DNA from: Corynebacterium sp. HMSC08A12
GTDB taxonomy: Bacteria > Actinomycetota > Actinomycetes > Mycobacteriales > Mycobacteriaceae
Length of the DNA: 64,000 nt
NCBI RefSeq assembly: GCF_001807485.1
Contig: NZ_KV789172.1
Span: 1-64,000 of the forward strand
Reading direction: 5' to 3'
Part shown: positions 36,733 through 46,957 of the stretch, one piece after another
Layout: every line of letters begins with the position of its first letter
How positions within the stretch are numbered: the stretch's first letter is position 1
Program-made: the position numbers and the translations under genes
The notes under the pieces: model-generated
Seen by the model: only the letters and a program-made list of their open reading frames with translations
What the model was told of the DNA's origin: nothing
Database searches by the model: none

Positions 36733-37437
36733 TTACTTCTCTGCGTCCTTCTCCGCTGCCTTCTCCTCCAAGGTGATCAGGCCGTAGTCGAAAGCGTGGC
36801 GACGGTACACCACGGACGGCTGGCCGGTCTCCTCGTTAATGAACAGGAAGAAGTCGTGACCCACGAGCTCCATCTCGCTCAGCGCCTGGTCAACGCTGAT
36901 CGGAGCCGACTTGTGCACCTTCTTGCGCACGATCTGGCCAGGCTTGAACTGATCCTCGTAGGGGTCGACGTCGTACGGACCTGCCTCCTCCGGCTTGGTC
37001 TCAGCCTTCGGCTGTGCCTCTTCCACCAGGCTGGCAGCTGCCTCGCCCATGGACATCGGAGCGCGGTGGCCGGAACGGGCGATCTTGCGACGCGCCTTCA
37101 CCTTGCGCAGGGAGCGCTCCATGCGGCCAACGGCGACCTCGAGGGCAGCGTAGAAGGAATCTTCCTTAGCTTCTGCGCGAGCGATGTGGCCCTTGCCGGT
37201 TGCGGTGATCTGAAGGCGATCCTGCTGGTCACCACGGCGCGGGTTGGGCTCGTGCTGCAGCTCCACGTGGAAGAACGTGAGGGTCGGGTCCAGGCGCTCG
37301 ATCTTCGCGAGCTTGCCCTTGACGCGGTCTGCGAAGTGCTCCGGCACCTCAACGTTGCGCCCAGTGATCTCTACGCCTGCCTCGGGTGCAGCAAGTTCCT
37401 CGTTGCCAAAGTCGGACGAGTTTTTGCCGGTCGACAT
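36733..37437 (-). CDS. hpf: long-form ribosome hibernation-promoting factor
   Basis: 234 residues. The N-terminal S30AE domain (about 20-125) includes VEITGRNVEVPEHFADRVKGKLAKIERLDP and RLQITATGKGHIARAEAKEDSFYAALEVAVGRMERSLRK. A Glu/Ala-rich linker follows. The C-terminal dimerisation domain is at about 175-225 (VRKKVHKSAPISVDQALSEMELVGHDFFLFINEETGQPSVVYRRHAFDYGLI). It makes 100S ribosome dimers in stationary phase. ATG at 37437 with GGAGG 6 nt upstream. The presence of the C-terminal domain defines the long form; E. coli-type RMF is not needed. Confidence 0.93.
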   Translation of the reverse strand: MSTGKNSSDFGNEELAAPEAGVEITGRNVEVPEHFADRVKGKLAKIERLDPTLTFFHVELQHEPNPRRGDQQDRLQITATGKGHIARAEAKEDSFYAALEVAVGRMERSLRKVKARRKIARSGHRAPMSMGEAAASLVEEAQPKAETKPEEAGPYDVDPYEDQFKPGQIVRKKVHKSAPISVDQALSEMELVGHDFFLFINEETGQPSVVYRRHAFDYGLITLEEKAAEKDAEK

Positions 37438-37567
37438 TGCTCAACCTCCAAAGTCATTCACCGCCAGAATCGGGCCGGATTACCCACCTTCCAACGGCGA
37501 TCGTTCCAATTCCTAGTCTACCTATCGCCGTTGCTGCACTTGTGCATATACCCCTTATTTATGTGAA

Positions 37568-38251
37568 CTACGCGCCAGCCAATACCAGCGCCAATCGCGG
37601 CCGCACTCCCCGCGCCGACAGAGCCAGCGCAAACTGCGCTGTTGTGGCGCCCGTAGTGCACACGTCATCGACAATCACAACCTCCCCCACCCCGCGCAAT
37701 CGCCCGACCGCCGCCGAGTCAAACAGGATACTGCTGGCCACGTTCTCGCGACGCTGGTGACGGTCCAGCCCCACCGAATCCACACTCGCCTCGCTCAGCC
37801 ACGCCACCGGGTGGACCTCCACTCCGGGATACAGCGCTGCGGCGGCGTGGCAGAAGCGGGTAACGATGTCCCCACCGCGCTTCCGCGCTGCCGATTTCCG
37901 GGTGGGGGCGGGCACCAGAACCACCCTCCCCAAACGCGGATCGGGCACCAAGCCCAGGCCACTAACGTGCAGAATTCCGGCGGCAAGAACTCTGCCGGCC
38001 ACGTCTATGGCCGCCGGCCGTAGTCTCTCCTTGGCGCTGAGGATTAGCATCCGCCTCGCTCCGCCGTACACCCCACTGGCGAAGACGGGCACTACCGACA
38101 CTCGTGGTTGCCAGCGTTGCCAACGCTGCATCAACTGGAGCCCGCAAGCCTCGCACAGTTGTCCACCGGTCACCGCCCCGCAGCACACACAGTCCGCCCG
38201 CCACACCAGCCCTGCGAGCGCACCGAAGTCCCCCTTAATCCCCACGGGCAC
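37568..38251 (-). CDS. ComF family phosphoribosyltransferase-like protein
   Basis: 227 residues. Paired CxxC motifs near the N terminus (ADCVCCGAVTGGQLCEACGLQL) suggest a zinc ribbon. The PRPP-binding motif VVIVDDVCTTGATTAQ lies near the C terminus. The RKRGGDIVTRFC helix and the DRHQRRENV segment are typical ComF elements. ComF relatives take part in DNA uptake or recombination in competent species; no competence machinery is visible here. GTG at 38251 or the second GTG two codons on could be the start. It lies 5 nt before lpqB on the same strand, so it may be the last gene of the mtr operon. Confidence 0.85.
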   Translation of the reverse strand: MPVGIKGDFGALAGLVWRADCVCCGAVTGGQLCEACGLQLMQRWQRWQPRVSVVPVFASGVYGGARRMLILSAKERLRPAAIDVAGRVLAAGILHVSGLGLVPDPRLGRVVLVPAPTRKSAARKRGGDIVTRFCHAAAALYPGVEVHPVAWLSEASVDSVGLDRHQRRENVASSILFDSAAVGRLRGVGEVVIVDDVCTTGATTAQFALALSARGVRPRLALVLAGA

Positions 38252-38256
38252 TCAGC

Positions 38257-39990
38257 CTAGTCGGCTAGCACCGGGGTTGCCCGCTTTCCCTGCATAGTTG
38301 GTACTTCGCGCCAGAAGCGCGACTCCTCGGAGGTGACGTCGAACTGCATCAACGCATTGGCATCCGTAACGTAAATCTTGCTGCCGTCCGTGGCCACCGA
38401 CACCACCGGGGCGGATAGGTTGCGGCCCGTGATCTGCTGCGAATAGGACCCATCAACCTCGATATCCCACACTGGGGCGTCATTGGCGCGCGTGCCCACC
38501 AGGACGGACCCGTCATCAGACCAGTCGGCGCTAACCGCGGTATCCCCCACGGCATGTCCGATCTCCACCGGTGTGCCCAGCCGTTTCGTGCCATCGTCGG
38601 TCGTCTCCAACGTCACCACGTAAACCCTTCCGTTCACGATCATCACGGCGCGGGCACCGTCGTGCGATACGCGGAATACACTGATGCGCTTCTCGTCCCC
38701 GTCGACCATTCGCATCGTGGAGCTATCCACCTTCTGCTCCCCCACGGCGCCGGTCTCCGGGTTGCGAGTGATCTCCGTAATCCGCTCGCCATCGGCTACC
38801 ACGTAGGCCGATGTGGCATCCAAGCCCCAGGTCGGGCGCGTCAGCGAATCCGCCCGCACGGAGCTCACGGGCTGGTCCCCCTTCGCCCCGATCATCAACT
38901 GGCGCGGTTCATCGCCGCGTCCGGTTACGGCCGCGAAGACTTCGTCCCGCGGGCTGAGGGCCACAGATTCGACATATTGTTGTGCAAGCCAACCGTCCAG
39001 CTTCTGCGCTCGCGTCCCGTCCTGCTGGTAGATGTCGCCGCCCGATACGGCCCGCAGCGGCGCCTGCACCTGCACGTTCGGGTCGTATTGCGAAAGGTCC
39101 TGCACCAGCCACTTGCCGTGCGTGTCATCGCTCATGGGCGTGCCGTCCGCCGTGAGCTCATAGGGGCCACGGACCTCGGATCCCGCCAGTGTCCACACCA
39201 CTTGTGCCGCCAGCAGCCGACGCGCATCAGCGGACAGTTCCTGCAGGCCGGTGAAGTGTACGGCGGGGTCTCCCTCGTTGTCGCTGGAGACCTGGGCGGT
39301 GGCGTCCTCAGGAATAAGGTTTCGCACCGCCTTCTTTAAACGGTCCTGCGGCCCCGCAACCAGCAACGAGACCAGGGAGGCGGCGGTGGACTGCTGTCCG
39401 GTGTAGATCCAACGGCGGTCCGGCACAAGCGCCCGACCGTTGATATCCGGGAAGTAGATGTTCCGCGCGCGGTAGGTGCCCACGAAGTCCTGCCGATCCA
39501 GCACCACGACGTTCGGCAGGTTGCTGATGCGCCACTGGCCATCGACATTTTGCATCTCGTAACTGGTCTCGAACGCGGTGTACTGCGGGTCAAACACGCC
39601 GCCCACGCCCAGTGTGCCGACGATATTGCCGCGCACGCGGTAGGTGATCTTCGAATCATCGCCCGGGCCTTCGGAGGCGATGTCGATCCGGTCCAGCACC
39701 ATCGTCGGCGCATCGGACTGCCACCGCCCCTGCATGCCGCTGGTGAGGAACCTTTTTGCCGCCTGGTGGTTGCGCAGCGGGTGGGCGCTGGCGGTGAAGA
39801 AATCGCGTAGCAGCAGGTCGGAAGGCTGCCCATCGGTCGGGGTCGGCGCCTCTTGCCCGCTGGGGGCCGGCGCGTAGCTAGAGATCGCCTCGGGGTTCGT
39901 ATCGTCCGGCAGGGTCGAGCAACCGGCCAGCAGACCCAATCCGGCCACCGCGGACAGTACCTTTTTGACCTTTGTGGTCTTGTTACTCAT
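38257..39990 (-). CDS. lpqB: lipoprotein LpqB
   Basis: 577 residues. The type II signal peptide has a basic start (MSNKTTKVKK), a hydrophobic stretch and the lipobox LLAGC with lipidated C24. A GerMN domain follows at about 190-300 and a beta-propeller-like C terminus after about 330. LpqB is an accessory of the MtrAB two-component system and is thought to tune MtrB signalling. ATG at 39990, or the ATG one codon upstream, preceded by AAGAAGGGGG; both overlap the mtrB stop by 8-11 nt. The gene runs in an operon with mtrA and mtrB. Confidence 0.92.
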   Translation of the reverse strand: MSNKTTKVKKVLSAVAGLGLLAGCSTLPDDTNPEAISSYAPAPSGQEAPTPTDGQPSDLLLRDFFTASAHPLRNHQAAKRFLTSGMQGRWQSDAPTMVLDRIDIASEGPGDDSKITYRVRGNIVGTLGVGGVFDPQYTAFETSYEMQNVDGQWRISNLPNVVVLDRQDFVGTYRARNIYFPDINGRALVPDRRWIYTGQQSTAASLVSLLVAGPQDRLKKAVRNLIPEDATAQVSSDNEGDPAVHFTGLQELSADARRLLAAQVVWTLAGSEVRGPYELTADGTPMSDDTHGKWLVQDLSQYDPNVQVQAPLRAVSGGDIYQQDGTRAQKLDGWLAQQYVESVALSPRDEVFAAVTGRGDEPRQLMIGAKGDQPVSSVRADSLTRPTWGLDATSAYVVADGERITEITRNPETGAVGEQKVDSSTMRMVDGDEKRISVFRVSHDGARAVMIVNGRVYVVTLETTDDGTKRLGTPVEIGHAVGDTAVSADWSDDGSVLVGTRANDAPVWDIEVDGSYSQQITGRNLSAPVVSVATDGSKIYVTDANALMQFDVTSEESRFWREVPTMQGKRATPVLAD

Positions 39991-41731
39991 CATCGCCCCC
40001 TTCTTGTTCTTGGGTAGTGACGCCCTCAGCCCCCACCGCCAAAGGCAGCGGCGAAGCATTTACCTTGTGGCCTTGCTCCAGCGGAAGGGTCAACAGGAAG
40101 CACGCGCCCACGCCGGGTTCGCCGATGGCCTCGAGGCGACCGCCGTGCAGATTGGCATCCTCCTTGGCGATGGCCAGGCCCAAGCCAGTGCCGCCCGTGC
40201 GGCGCTCGCGCGACGGGTCGGAGCGCCAGAAGCGGTTAAAGACCATCTCCTCCTCGCCGGGTTTTAGCCCCACTCCGTGGTCGATGACGGCGACTGCCAG
40301 CGCGTCCTTGCCGATGGCCATCTTCACGTCGATCGGATTTCCTTCCGAGTGGTCGACGGCATTGGCCAGGAGGTTGCGCAGGATGCGCTCCACGCGGCGC
40401 GAGTCCACGGCGACAATCACGGGGTCTTCCGGCAAGTCCACGTTGAACTCGGTGCCGATTTCCTCGGCGATGGCACGCACCTGCTGTAGAGCGGAGCGCA
40501 CCACGCCGCGCACGTCTACCTTTTCAGCGGATAGGTTTGCCACACCCGCGTCGTGCCGGGAGATCTCCAGCAGGTCGCCTAGGAGGGTCTCGAAGCGGTC
40601 GAGCTCTTTCGTCATCAGGTGGGCTGCACGGGCGGTCAGAGGATCGAGCTCGTCGGCGTTGTCTTCGATCATGTCCGCCGCCATACGCACCGTCGTAAGC
40701 GGGGTGCGCAGCTCGTGGGAAACGTCGGACGTGAACCGGCGCTGCAGCGAGCCGAATTCTTCCAGGTTGCGAATTTGGGTGGAGAGTTTCTCCGCCATGT
40801 CGTTGAAGCTGTAGGCGAGCCTGGCGACTTCGTCTTGGCCGTCCACAACCATGCGCTCGTGCAGGTGGCCCGCCGCCAGCTTCTCGGCGATCTTCGAGGC
40901 CGCGCGGACCGGGCCGATGATCTGCTGGGAAAACACCCAGCCGATCACCAGCAGCAGGATAATGAGGACGATCCCACCGGCCATCAGCAGGCCGCGCATA
41001 AGGTTCAGTGTGGCCTCTTCGGAGGTCAGCGGCACCAGCAGGTAGAGCTCTAGACCAGGGATATCGGAGTATACGGGACTGCCAATAATGAGTGCCTTGT
41101 AACTGCCGTTTTCACCGTCGACGCTGGCGTACTGGTAGGCCACCTGACCCTGATGCACAAACTCGCGCAGATTTTCAGGGATATCGATGTGATTGGGAAT
41201 CCGCGTTTCCGTCTCGCTGGCATTGTTGGCGATAAGCACCGAGTCGTACACCGGGACGCTTGTCTGCTCCACCCCTGCCGAACGGTTGGTGAGCACAGCC
41301 CTGGCGGAAGTCAGCCGCACGGACACCGGATTGGAGGAGTCGGTGGCGCTGATCTGCTCTTCCACTGCCGTGCGTGCCCGATCCATGCTGTCCACGGCCT
41401 CGGAGAACTTGGTGGCCAGCAGCTGCTGGCTCAGGAAACCGACCAGCAGGAAACCAATGAGCAGGAATGCGAAAGTACTGGAGGCCACCACGCTACCGAT
41501 GACTCGCAGCTGGATGGACTGTTGCCAGCGCAATCGGATCGAATTAATGAGCCGCAGCCAGGTATCCCGCGGCCGGCGGAAGAAGTCGCGCAGCACAGAC
41601 CAGAACGTCGCACCCGCGGCCAGCGTCTTCCCCTGCACCTTCTGCGGGAAACCCGGGGCCTTCGGTTGTGCTTGGCGGGCTGGCTTGCGTTTCTTGGCCC
41701 TCGCTTGTTCCCTCGCTTGTTCCTGCTCCAC
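39983..41731 (-). CDS. mtrB: sensor histidine kinase MtrB
   Basis: 582 residues. An Arg/Lys-rich cytoplasmic head, a first membrane helix at about 74-98, an extracytoplasmic sensor of about 170 residues and a second helix at about 250-272 come first. HAMP, HisKA and HATPase_c domains follow. The phospho-acceptor is the His in FTSDVSHELRTPLTTVRM. N, G1 and G2 boxes include LANAVDHSEGNP, DHGVGL and GGTGLGLAIA. Its partner is MtrA; the pair controls cell-wall hydrolases and osmoprotection. GTG at 41731, 6 nt after the mtrA stop. Overlaps lpqB. Confidence 0.95.
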   Translation of the reverse strand: MEQEQAREQARAKKRKPARQAQPKAPGFPQKVQGKTLAAGATFWSVLRDFFRRPRDTWLRLINSIRLRWQQSIQLRVIGSVVASSTFAFLLIGFLLVGFLSQQLLATKFSEAVDSMDRARTAVEEQISATDSSNPVSVRLTSARAVLTNRSAGVEQTSVPVYDSVLIANNASETETRIPNHIDIPENLREFVHQGQVAYQYASVDGENGSYKALIIGSPVYSDIPGLELYLLVPLTSEEATLNLMRGLLMAGGIVLIILLLVIGWVFSQQIIGPVRAASKIAEKLAAGHLHERMVVDGQDEVARLAYSFNDMAEKLSTQIRNLEEFGSLQRRFTSDVSHELRTPLTTVRMAADMIEDNADELDPLTARAAHLMTKELDRFETLLGDLLEISRHDAGVANLSAEKVDVRGVVRSALQQVRAIAEEIGTEFNVDLPEDPVIVAVDSRRVERILRNLLANAVDHSEGNPIDVKMAIGKDALAVAVIDHGVGLKPGEEEMVFNRFWRSDPSRERRTGGTGLGLAIAKEDANLHGGRLEAIGEPGVGACFLLTLPLEQGHKVNASPLPLAVGAEGVTTQEQEGGDDE

Positions 41732-41737
41732 GAGAAC

Positions 41738-42424
41738 CTATTCGCCGGTCTTGTAGCCGATCCCGCGGACGGTCTGGATGATCTTCGGGTCGTCCGGGTC
41801 CTTCTCCACCTTCGAACGCAGGCGCTGAATGTGGACGTTCACTAGGCGCGTATCGCTGGACTTGCGGTAGCCCCACACCTGTTCCAGCAGCTCCTCGCGG
41901 GAGAACACCTGGCGCGGGCGGGAGGCCAGCGTGACCAGCAGGTCGAACTCGATCGGGGTCAGCGCGATCTCCCGGCCATCGCGGATCACCTGGTGGCCGG
42001 GCACGTCGATCTTCAGGTCTGCCACCTCGATCGTCTCCGCAGGGGCCTCCTCGGGGGTGCGGCGCAGGCGTGCCCGCACTCGCGCCACCAGCTCCTTCGG
42101 CTTGAACGGCTTGTGCACGTAGTCGTCGGCGCCGGACTCCAGGCCCAGCACCACGTCCACGGTGTCGGTGCGTGCCGTCAGCATGACGATCGGCACCGTG
42201 GAGGTTTCGCGGATCGCCTTGCACACGTCAATGCCGTTCATTCCGGGCAGCATGACGTCCAGCAGGATGAGGTCCGGGTTGTGTTCCTCCGCGGCCTTCA
42301 CGGCCTCTACGCCGTCGCCCACGACCACGGTGCGAAAGCCCTCGCCCTGCAGAACGATGGTGAGCATTTCCGCGATTGCCGGGTCGTCGTCGACCACCAG
42401 AATCTTCGTTTCCACGGTTGTCAT
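41738..42424 (-). CDS. mtrA: response regulator MtrA
   Basis: 228 residues. A receiver domain has phosphorylation Asp in PDLILLDVMLPGMNG, with acidic residues in VDDDPAIAE and a lysine in YVHKPFKPKEL. An OmpR-type winged-helix DNA-binding domain fills the C-terminal half (ALTPIEFDLLVTLASRPRQVFSREELLEQVWGY). The protein ends in the usual VRGIGYKTGE. It is an essential regulator in many actinobacteria. ATG at 42424 overlaps the tmk stop as ATGA, so tmk-mtrA-mtrB-lpqB are translationally linked. Confidence 0.96.
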   Translation of the reverse strand: MTTVETKILVVDDDPAIAEMLTIVLQGEGFRTVVVGDGVEAVKAAEEHNPDLILLDVMLPGMNGIDVCKAIRETSTVPIVMLTARTDTVDVVLGLESGADDYVHKPFKPKELVARVRARLRRTPEEAPAETIEVADLKIDVPGHQVIRDGREIALTPIEFDLLVTLASRPRQVFSREELLEQVWGYRKSSDTRLVNVHIQRLRSKVEKDPDDPKIIQTVRGIGYKTGE

Positions 42425-43071
42425 CCTCTCATTTCTTCCAGCAGGTCCGCGACCTTAGCCGCGCGGGCCTCGTAATCGTCTCCGGTGCTGTCGACTGTCA
42501 CCCACGGGCTCAGCCACTGCTGCTCCGCCAGTGCCCGGTAGGCACGGACGGTGCGTTCCTGCAGGCTGCTATCCCGCTCGTAGGCATCCCGTGCCCGCGA
42601 TTGGTCCTGGGCCTCGCGCGACTCGGCGCGCTGCCCGGCCACCTCCGCCTCGACGTCCACCAGGATCTGCAGGTCGGGTGCCGGGATTCCTAGCTTCTCC
42701 TGCTCCAGTTGGTTAACCCACTGGCCGACCTCAGCCACGTCGCCGTTGACGCGCGCGGCGGAGTAAGCCACGTTAGAGGCGGTGTAGCGGTCGATCAGAA
42801 TCACGTAGCCATCTGCGTCGAAGTCCGCCAGTTCCGCCCCGATCTCGGCGCGGTCGAGGGCGAACAGGGTGGCCATGCCGTGCACGGAATCGATCAGGTC
42901 GCCCAGGTTCTCGTGCAGCGCCTCTCGCGCCAGCATCGCTGGGTGGGATTCCTCGTATCGCGGAAACGCGATGCGCGCGACCGGCACCTCGCGCTCCACC
43001 AACTCTTTTTCTACGGCCGTGACCAGGGTGTTCTTTCCCGCGCCGTCGACCCCTTCAAAGCTAACGATCAT
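42421..43071 (-). CDS. tmk: thymidylate kinase
   Basis: 216 residues. The P-loop is FEGVDGAGKNTLV, with Asn where the family usually has Ser. The DRY-type motif appears as ILIDRYTASNVAYSAA. DLQILVDVEAEVAGQR and RDAYERDSSLQERTVRAYRALA are family elements. It phosphorylates dTMP to dTDP. ATG at 43071 follows the ahcY stop by 2 nt. The 3' end overlaps mtrA by 4 bp. Confidence 0.92.
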   Translation of the reverse strand: MIVSFEGVDGAGKNTLVTAVEKELVEREVPVARIAFPRYEESHPAMLAREALHENLGDLIDSVHGMATLFALDRAEIGAELADFDADGYVILIDRYTASNVAYSAARVNGDVAEVGQWVNQLEQEKLGIPAPDLQILVDVEAEVAGQRAESREAQDQSRARDAYERDSSLQERTVRAYRALAEQQWLSPWVTVDSTGDDYEARAAKVADLLEEMRG

Positions 43072-43073
43072 GT

Positions 43074-44513
<1,440 letters not shown>

Positions 44514-44581
44514 GGGTGGGGTGACTCCTCGGTAAATGTACAGGTATATAGCTATAGGGCTATTTTTCTTCAGACAGTCTA

Positions 44582-44962
44582 CTAGCTCAGCGCCTCGACG
44601 AAGGTTTCCAGCCCCTCGGCTTCCAGGTCTTCCTCGCCCTCGCGCCGCTCCATCTCCCCGTCCAGCAGCTGCAGCGAAACTTCCTGGAGGTTGGTTGGGC
44701 ATTCGCCGATGTGGGCGCGGATAAAGGGGTGTTCGTCAGCCACCGTTGCCGTGCTGAAGGGCGCGCCGCCCCAGATGGCTGCGACTGTGGCCGCACACAG
44801 GCCGATGGAGTAGTCCACCGAACCGGATTGTTCTTCGCGCAGGGCGAGGTTCACGGCGTCCACGAGAGCCCCAGCTACCTCGGGGCCGTCCAGGTCGGCC
44901 AATTCGTCCAGGAAGTCCACGTTGTCTTCCTGCGAGAAGATGAATTCGTCCCAGTTGCTCAT
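44582..44962 (-). CDS. DUF4259 domain-containing protein
   Basis: 126 residues. It begins [37 protein letters not shown] and contains [19 protein letters not shown], the family core. It is small, acidic and soluble, with no membrane segment. The ATG at 44962 is chosen because family members begin MSxWD; AAAGGG lies upstream. Function is unknown. It lies upstream of ahcY on the same strand with its own 68-bp spacer, so it may not be co-transcribed. Confidence 0.78.
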   Translation of the reverse strand: MSNWDEFIFSQEDNVDFLDELADLDGPEVAGALVDAVNLALREEQSGSVDYSIGLCAATVAAIWGGAPFSTATVADEHPFIRAHIGECPTNLQEVSLQLLDGEMERREGEEDLEAEGLETFVEALS

Positions 44963-45102
44963 GGTGCTGCCCTTTCTGTCGCTCAATTACCGACTGTAGC
45001 GCGTTTACACGCCCAATAACTGTGGTCAAAGCCGTGTATCCCTGCTAGGCTCTGTTGTGCCTTAACCAAATTGTGACTTTTGCCGAAAAGGAGGTGAGCC
45101 AG

Positions 45103-45888
45103 ATGGCCGAAGAAGAACAACGCGGCGCCGAAGAAGAAAAGGGCACCGCCGTCATCTACGAGACCGGTGAGCAACACTCCCCGGTTCCCCGCGCCATCAG
45201 CGGCATCGCCATCGTCGGCTTAGTCCTGGCCGGAGTCATCGGCGTCTGGACCTGGCAGTCGGGTTCGGAGGCCACCTCCCCGAAGCGCAATACGACAGAG
45301 GAGTCGACTGTCGCCATCAGCACAGGCGCGGCTTCCCAGGATCACGATGTGGTTTCCGACGAGCCGACCTCGCAGCCGGATCCTCCTGCCTACTCCACGC
45401 GCGCCCCGCAGTCCGGGAACGGGTCGAACTTCAGCAATGTCGCCCCGCTGGGCCAGGATCCCTACCTGCCACCCAACGCCTGGAACGGCCAGCAGAACAA
45501 CGGCTCGCAGCCATCCGAGACCATCGTCGCGGAGGGCCTGGAGTCCCCCGGGCAGGCACAGCAGCCACAGGTTCCGACCCAGCCCCCGTCGACCCAGCAG
45601 GCTCCACAGGTCTCGTCGGCTCGGCCGGGCGCATCTCAGGCGGAACAGCCCGGCACAACTAAGCCCGGCCCCGTCACCGAGACCGGCAAGGCCACGGACG
45701 GCAGCGCCGAGATCCCATTCCCGACGGATGGCTTCCCTCTGGAGCCTTCCGACTCGACTAAGACCGCCGAGCCGCAGCGCGGGACTGACGAGGCCGAGGA
45801 ACCAAAGGAACCTAACAACGGCGAGGCCTCAGACGGGCCCACCGACACCACGGCAGGCCCGAAGCCTAAGCCCCGGGACGGGCGATAA
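45103..45888 (+). CDS. predicted single-pass envelope protein, Pro/Ser/Thr-rich
   Basis: 261 residues. An acidic head (MAEEEQRGAEEEKGTAV), then one membrane helix at about 32-54 (ISGIAIVGLVLAGVIGVWTW). The remaining ~200 residues are Pro/Gln/Ser/Thr-rich and low-complexity, with no recognised domain. Topology is probably N-in, C-out, giving a stalk-like envelope protein. ATG at 45103 follows an almost perfect Shine-Dalgarno, AAAGGAGGTGA, so strong translation is likely. Its 3' end overlaps the convergent manA by 23 bp. No relative was recognised. Confidence 0.6.
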   Translation: MAEEEQRGAEEEKGTAVIYETGEQHSPVPRAISGIAIVGLVLAGVIGVWTWQSGSEATSPKRNTTEESTVAISTGAASQDHDVVSDEPTSQPDPPAYSTRAPQSGNGSNFSNVAPLGQDPYLPPNAWNGQQNNGSQPSETIVAEGLESPGQAQQPQVPTQPPSTQQAPQVSSARPGASQAEQPGTTKPGPVTETGKATDGSAEIPFPTDGFPLEPSDSTKTAEPQRGTDEAEEPKEPNNGEASDGPTDTTAGPKPKPRDGR

Positions 45889-46948
45889 AGGCCTTCCCGC
45901 TCACGCGCACCTCCTCGCCTGCGGGCACCCACGCGGCGGAGCCGCTATCCAGGTGCAGCTCCCCGCACTCCGTGGCTCCCCCGACGGCCAGCACGATTGC
46001 CGGCCCGGCGACCTCTGCATCCCCGTCCACTCTGCGCAGGCTGAATTCCTCCGCCGGGGTGTGATACACCCCATCCGCATCGGCCTGCAGGCGCGGATCC
46101 GCGAGCTCCTCCCAGCGCACCACGCTCAGCAGCTCCTCGACGTCGATGTGCTTCGGAGTCAGCCCACAGCGCAGCACGTTGTCCGAGTTCGCCATGATCT
46201 CCACGCCCGTGCCGCGCACATAGGCGTGCAGCTGTCCCGCGTCCAGGTACAGTGCTTCGCCTTCCTGCAGAACCACGCGGTTGAGCAGCAGCGCAAACAG
46301 CACGCCCCGGTCGTTCGGGTACTGCTGCTCCAGGCGCAGAACCAGGTCCGCCACCTCGCCCACCCAATCGTCCGCGTTGGCCACAAGCTCCCGGCAGCGC
46401 CGCGTGAGGGCGTCAATAATCTCCGGAAGATCCCCCGGCGGCATGTGCAGCGCGCGCTCGACCGCGCCGCGCAGATCGCCTCGCAGGAAATCCAGTTCGG
46501 GCAGGGCCAGCCGATCCAGCAGCTCGGCAGTGCGGGCGACCGGCCGGAAGCCCGCCATCGCCTCGAACTCACCTAGGGCGACCAGCAGCTCGGGCTTGTG
46601 GTTGTCGTCCTTGTAGTTGCGCTCGAAGGCGTCGCGGGCGATCCCGGCGGCCTCGTCGGCGGCGAATCCCGCCTCGGCCTGTGCCTTCGTCGGATGCACT
46701 TGAATGCTCAGTGCGCGCTCGGCGGCCAGCAGCTTCAGCAGAAACGGAAGGGCCTTGCGCCCCTGCCCCAGTTGTCCTTCGGGATCGGCGTTAATCAGGT
46801 CCAGCAGCACCCCGGGAGCACCTGGGTGCGCGCCGAACCACAGCTCGGCCTCGGGCTGCTCGGTCGGGGTAGGCCGCCCCTGCAGCTTCGCCAGCGCTTC
46901 GTGCGACCCCCAGGCGTAGTTCTGGACAGCACCTTCGATGCGGCGCAT
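45866..46948 (-). CDS. manA: mannose-6-phosphate isomerase, class I
   Basis: 360 residues. The zinc-site segment ALSIQVHPTKAQAEAGF carries the type I PMI glutamine/histidine ligands. NHKPELLVAL and EALYLDAGQLHAYVRGTGVEIMANSDNVLRCGLTPKHID are the active-site signature regions. It interconverts fructose-6-P and mannose-6-P. It supplies mannose for GDP-mannose and phosphatidylinositol mannosides. ATG at 46948 with AGGAGG. It follows the phosphomannomutase gene by 9 nt. The last 23 bp are shared with the gene on the other strand. Confidence 0.93.
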   Translation of the reverse strand: MRRIEGAVQNYAWGSHEALAKLQGRPTPTEQPEAELWFGAHPGAPGVLLDLINADPEGQLGQGRKALPFLLKLLAAERALSIQVHPTKAQAEAGFAADEAAGIARDAFERNYKDDNHKPELLVALGEFEAMAGFRPVARTAELLDRLALPELDFLRGDLRGAVERALHMPPGDLPEIIDALTRRCRELVANADDWVGEVADLVLRLEQQYPNDRGVLFALLLNRVVLQEGEALYLDAGQLHAYVRGTGVEIMANSDNVLRCGLTPKHIDVEELLSVVRWEELADPRLQADADGVYHTPAEEFSLRRVDGDAEVAGPAIVLAVGGATECGELHLDSGSAAWVPAGEEVRVSGKAFIARPGA

Positions 46949-46957
46949 GTGTGCCTC

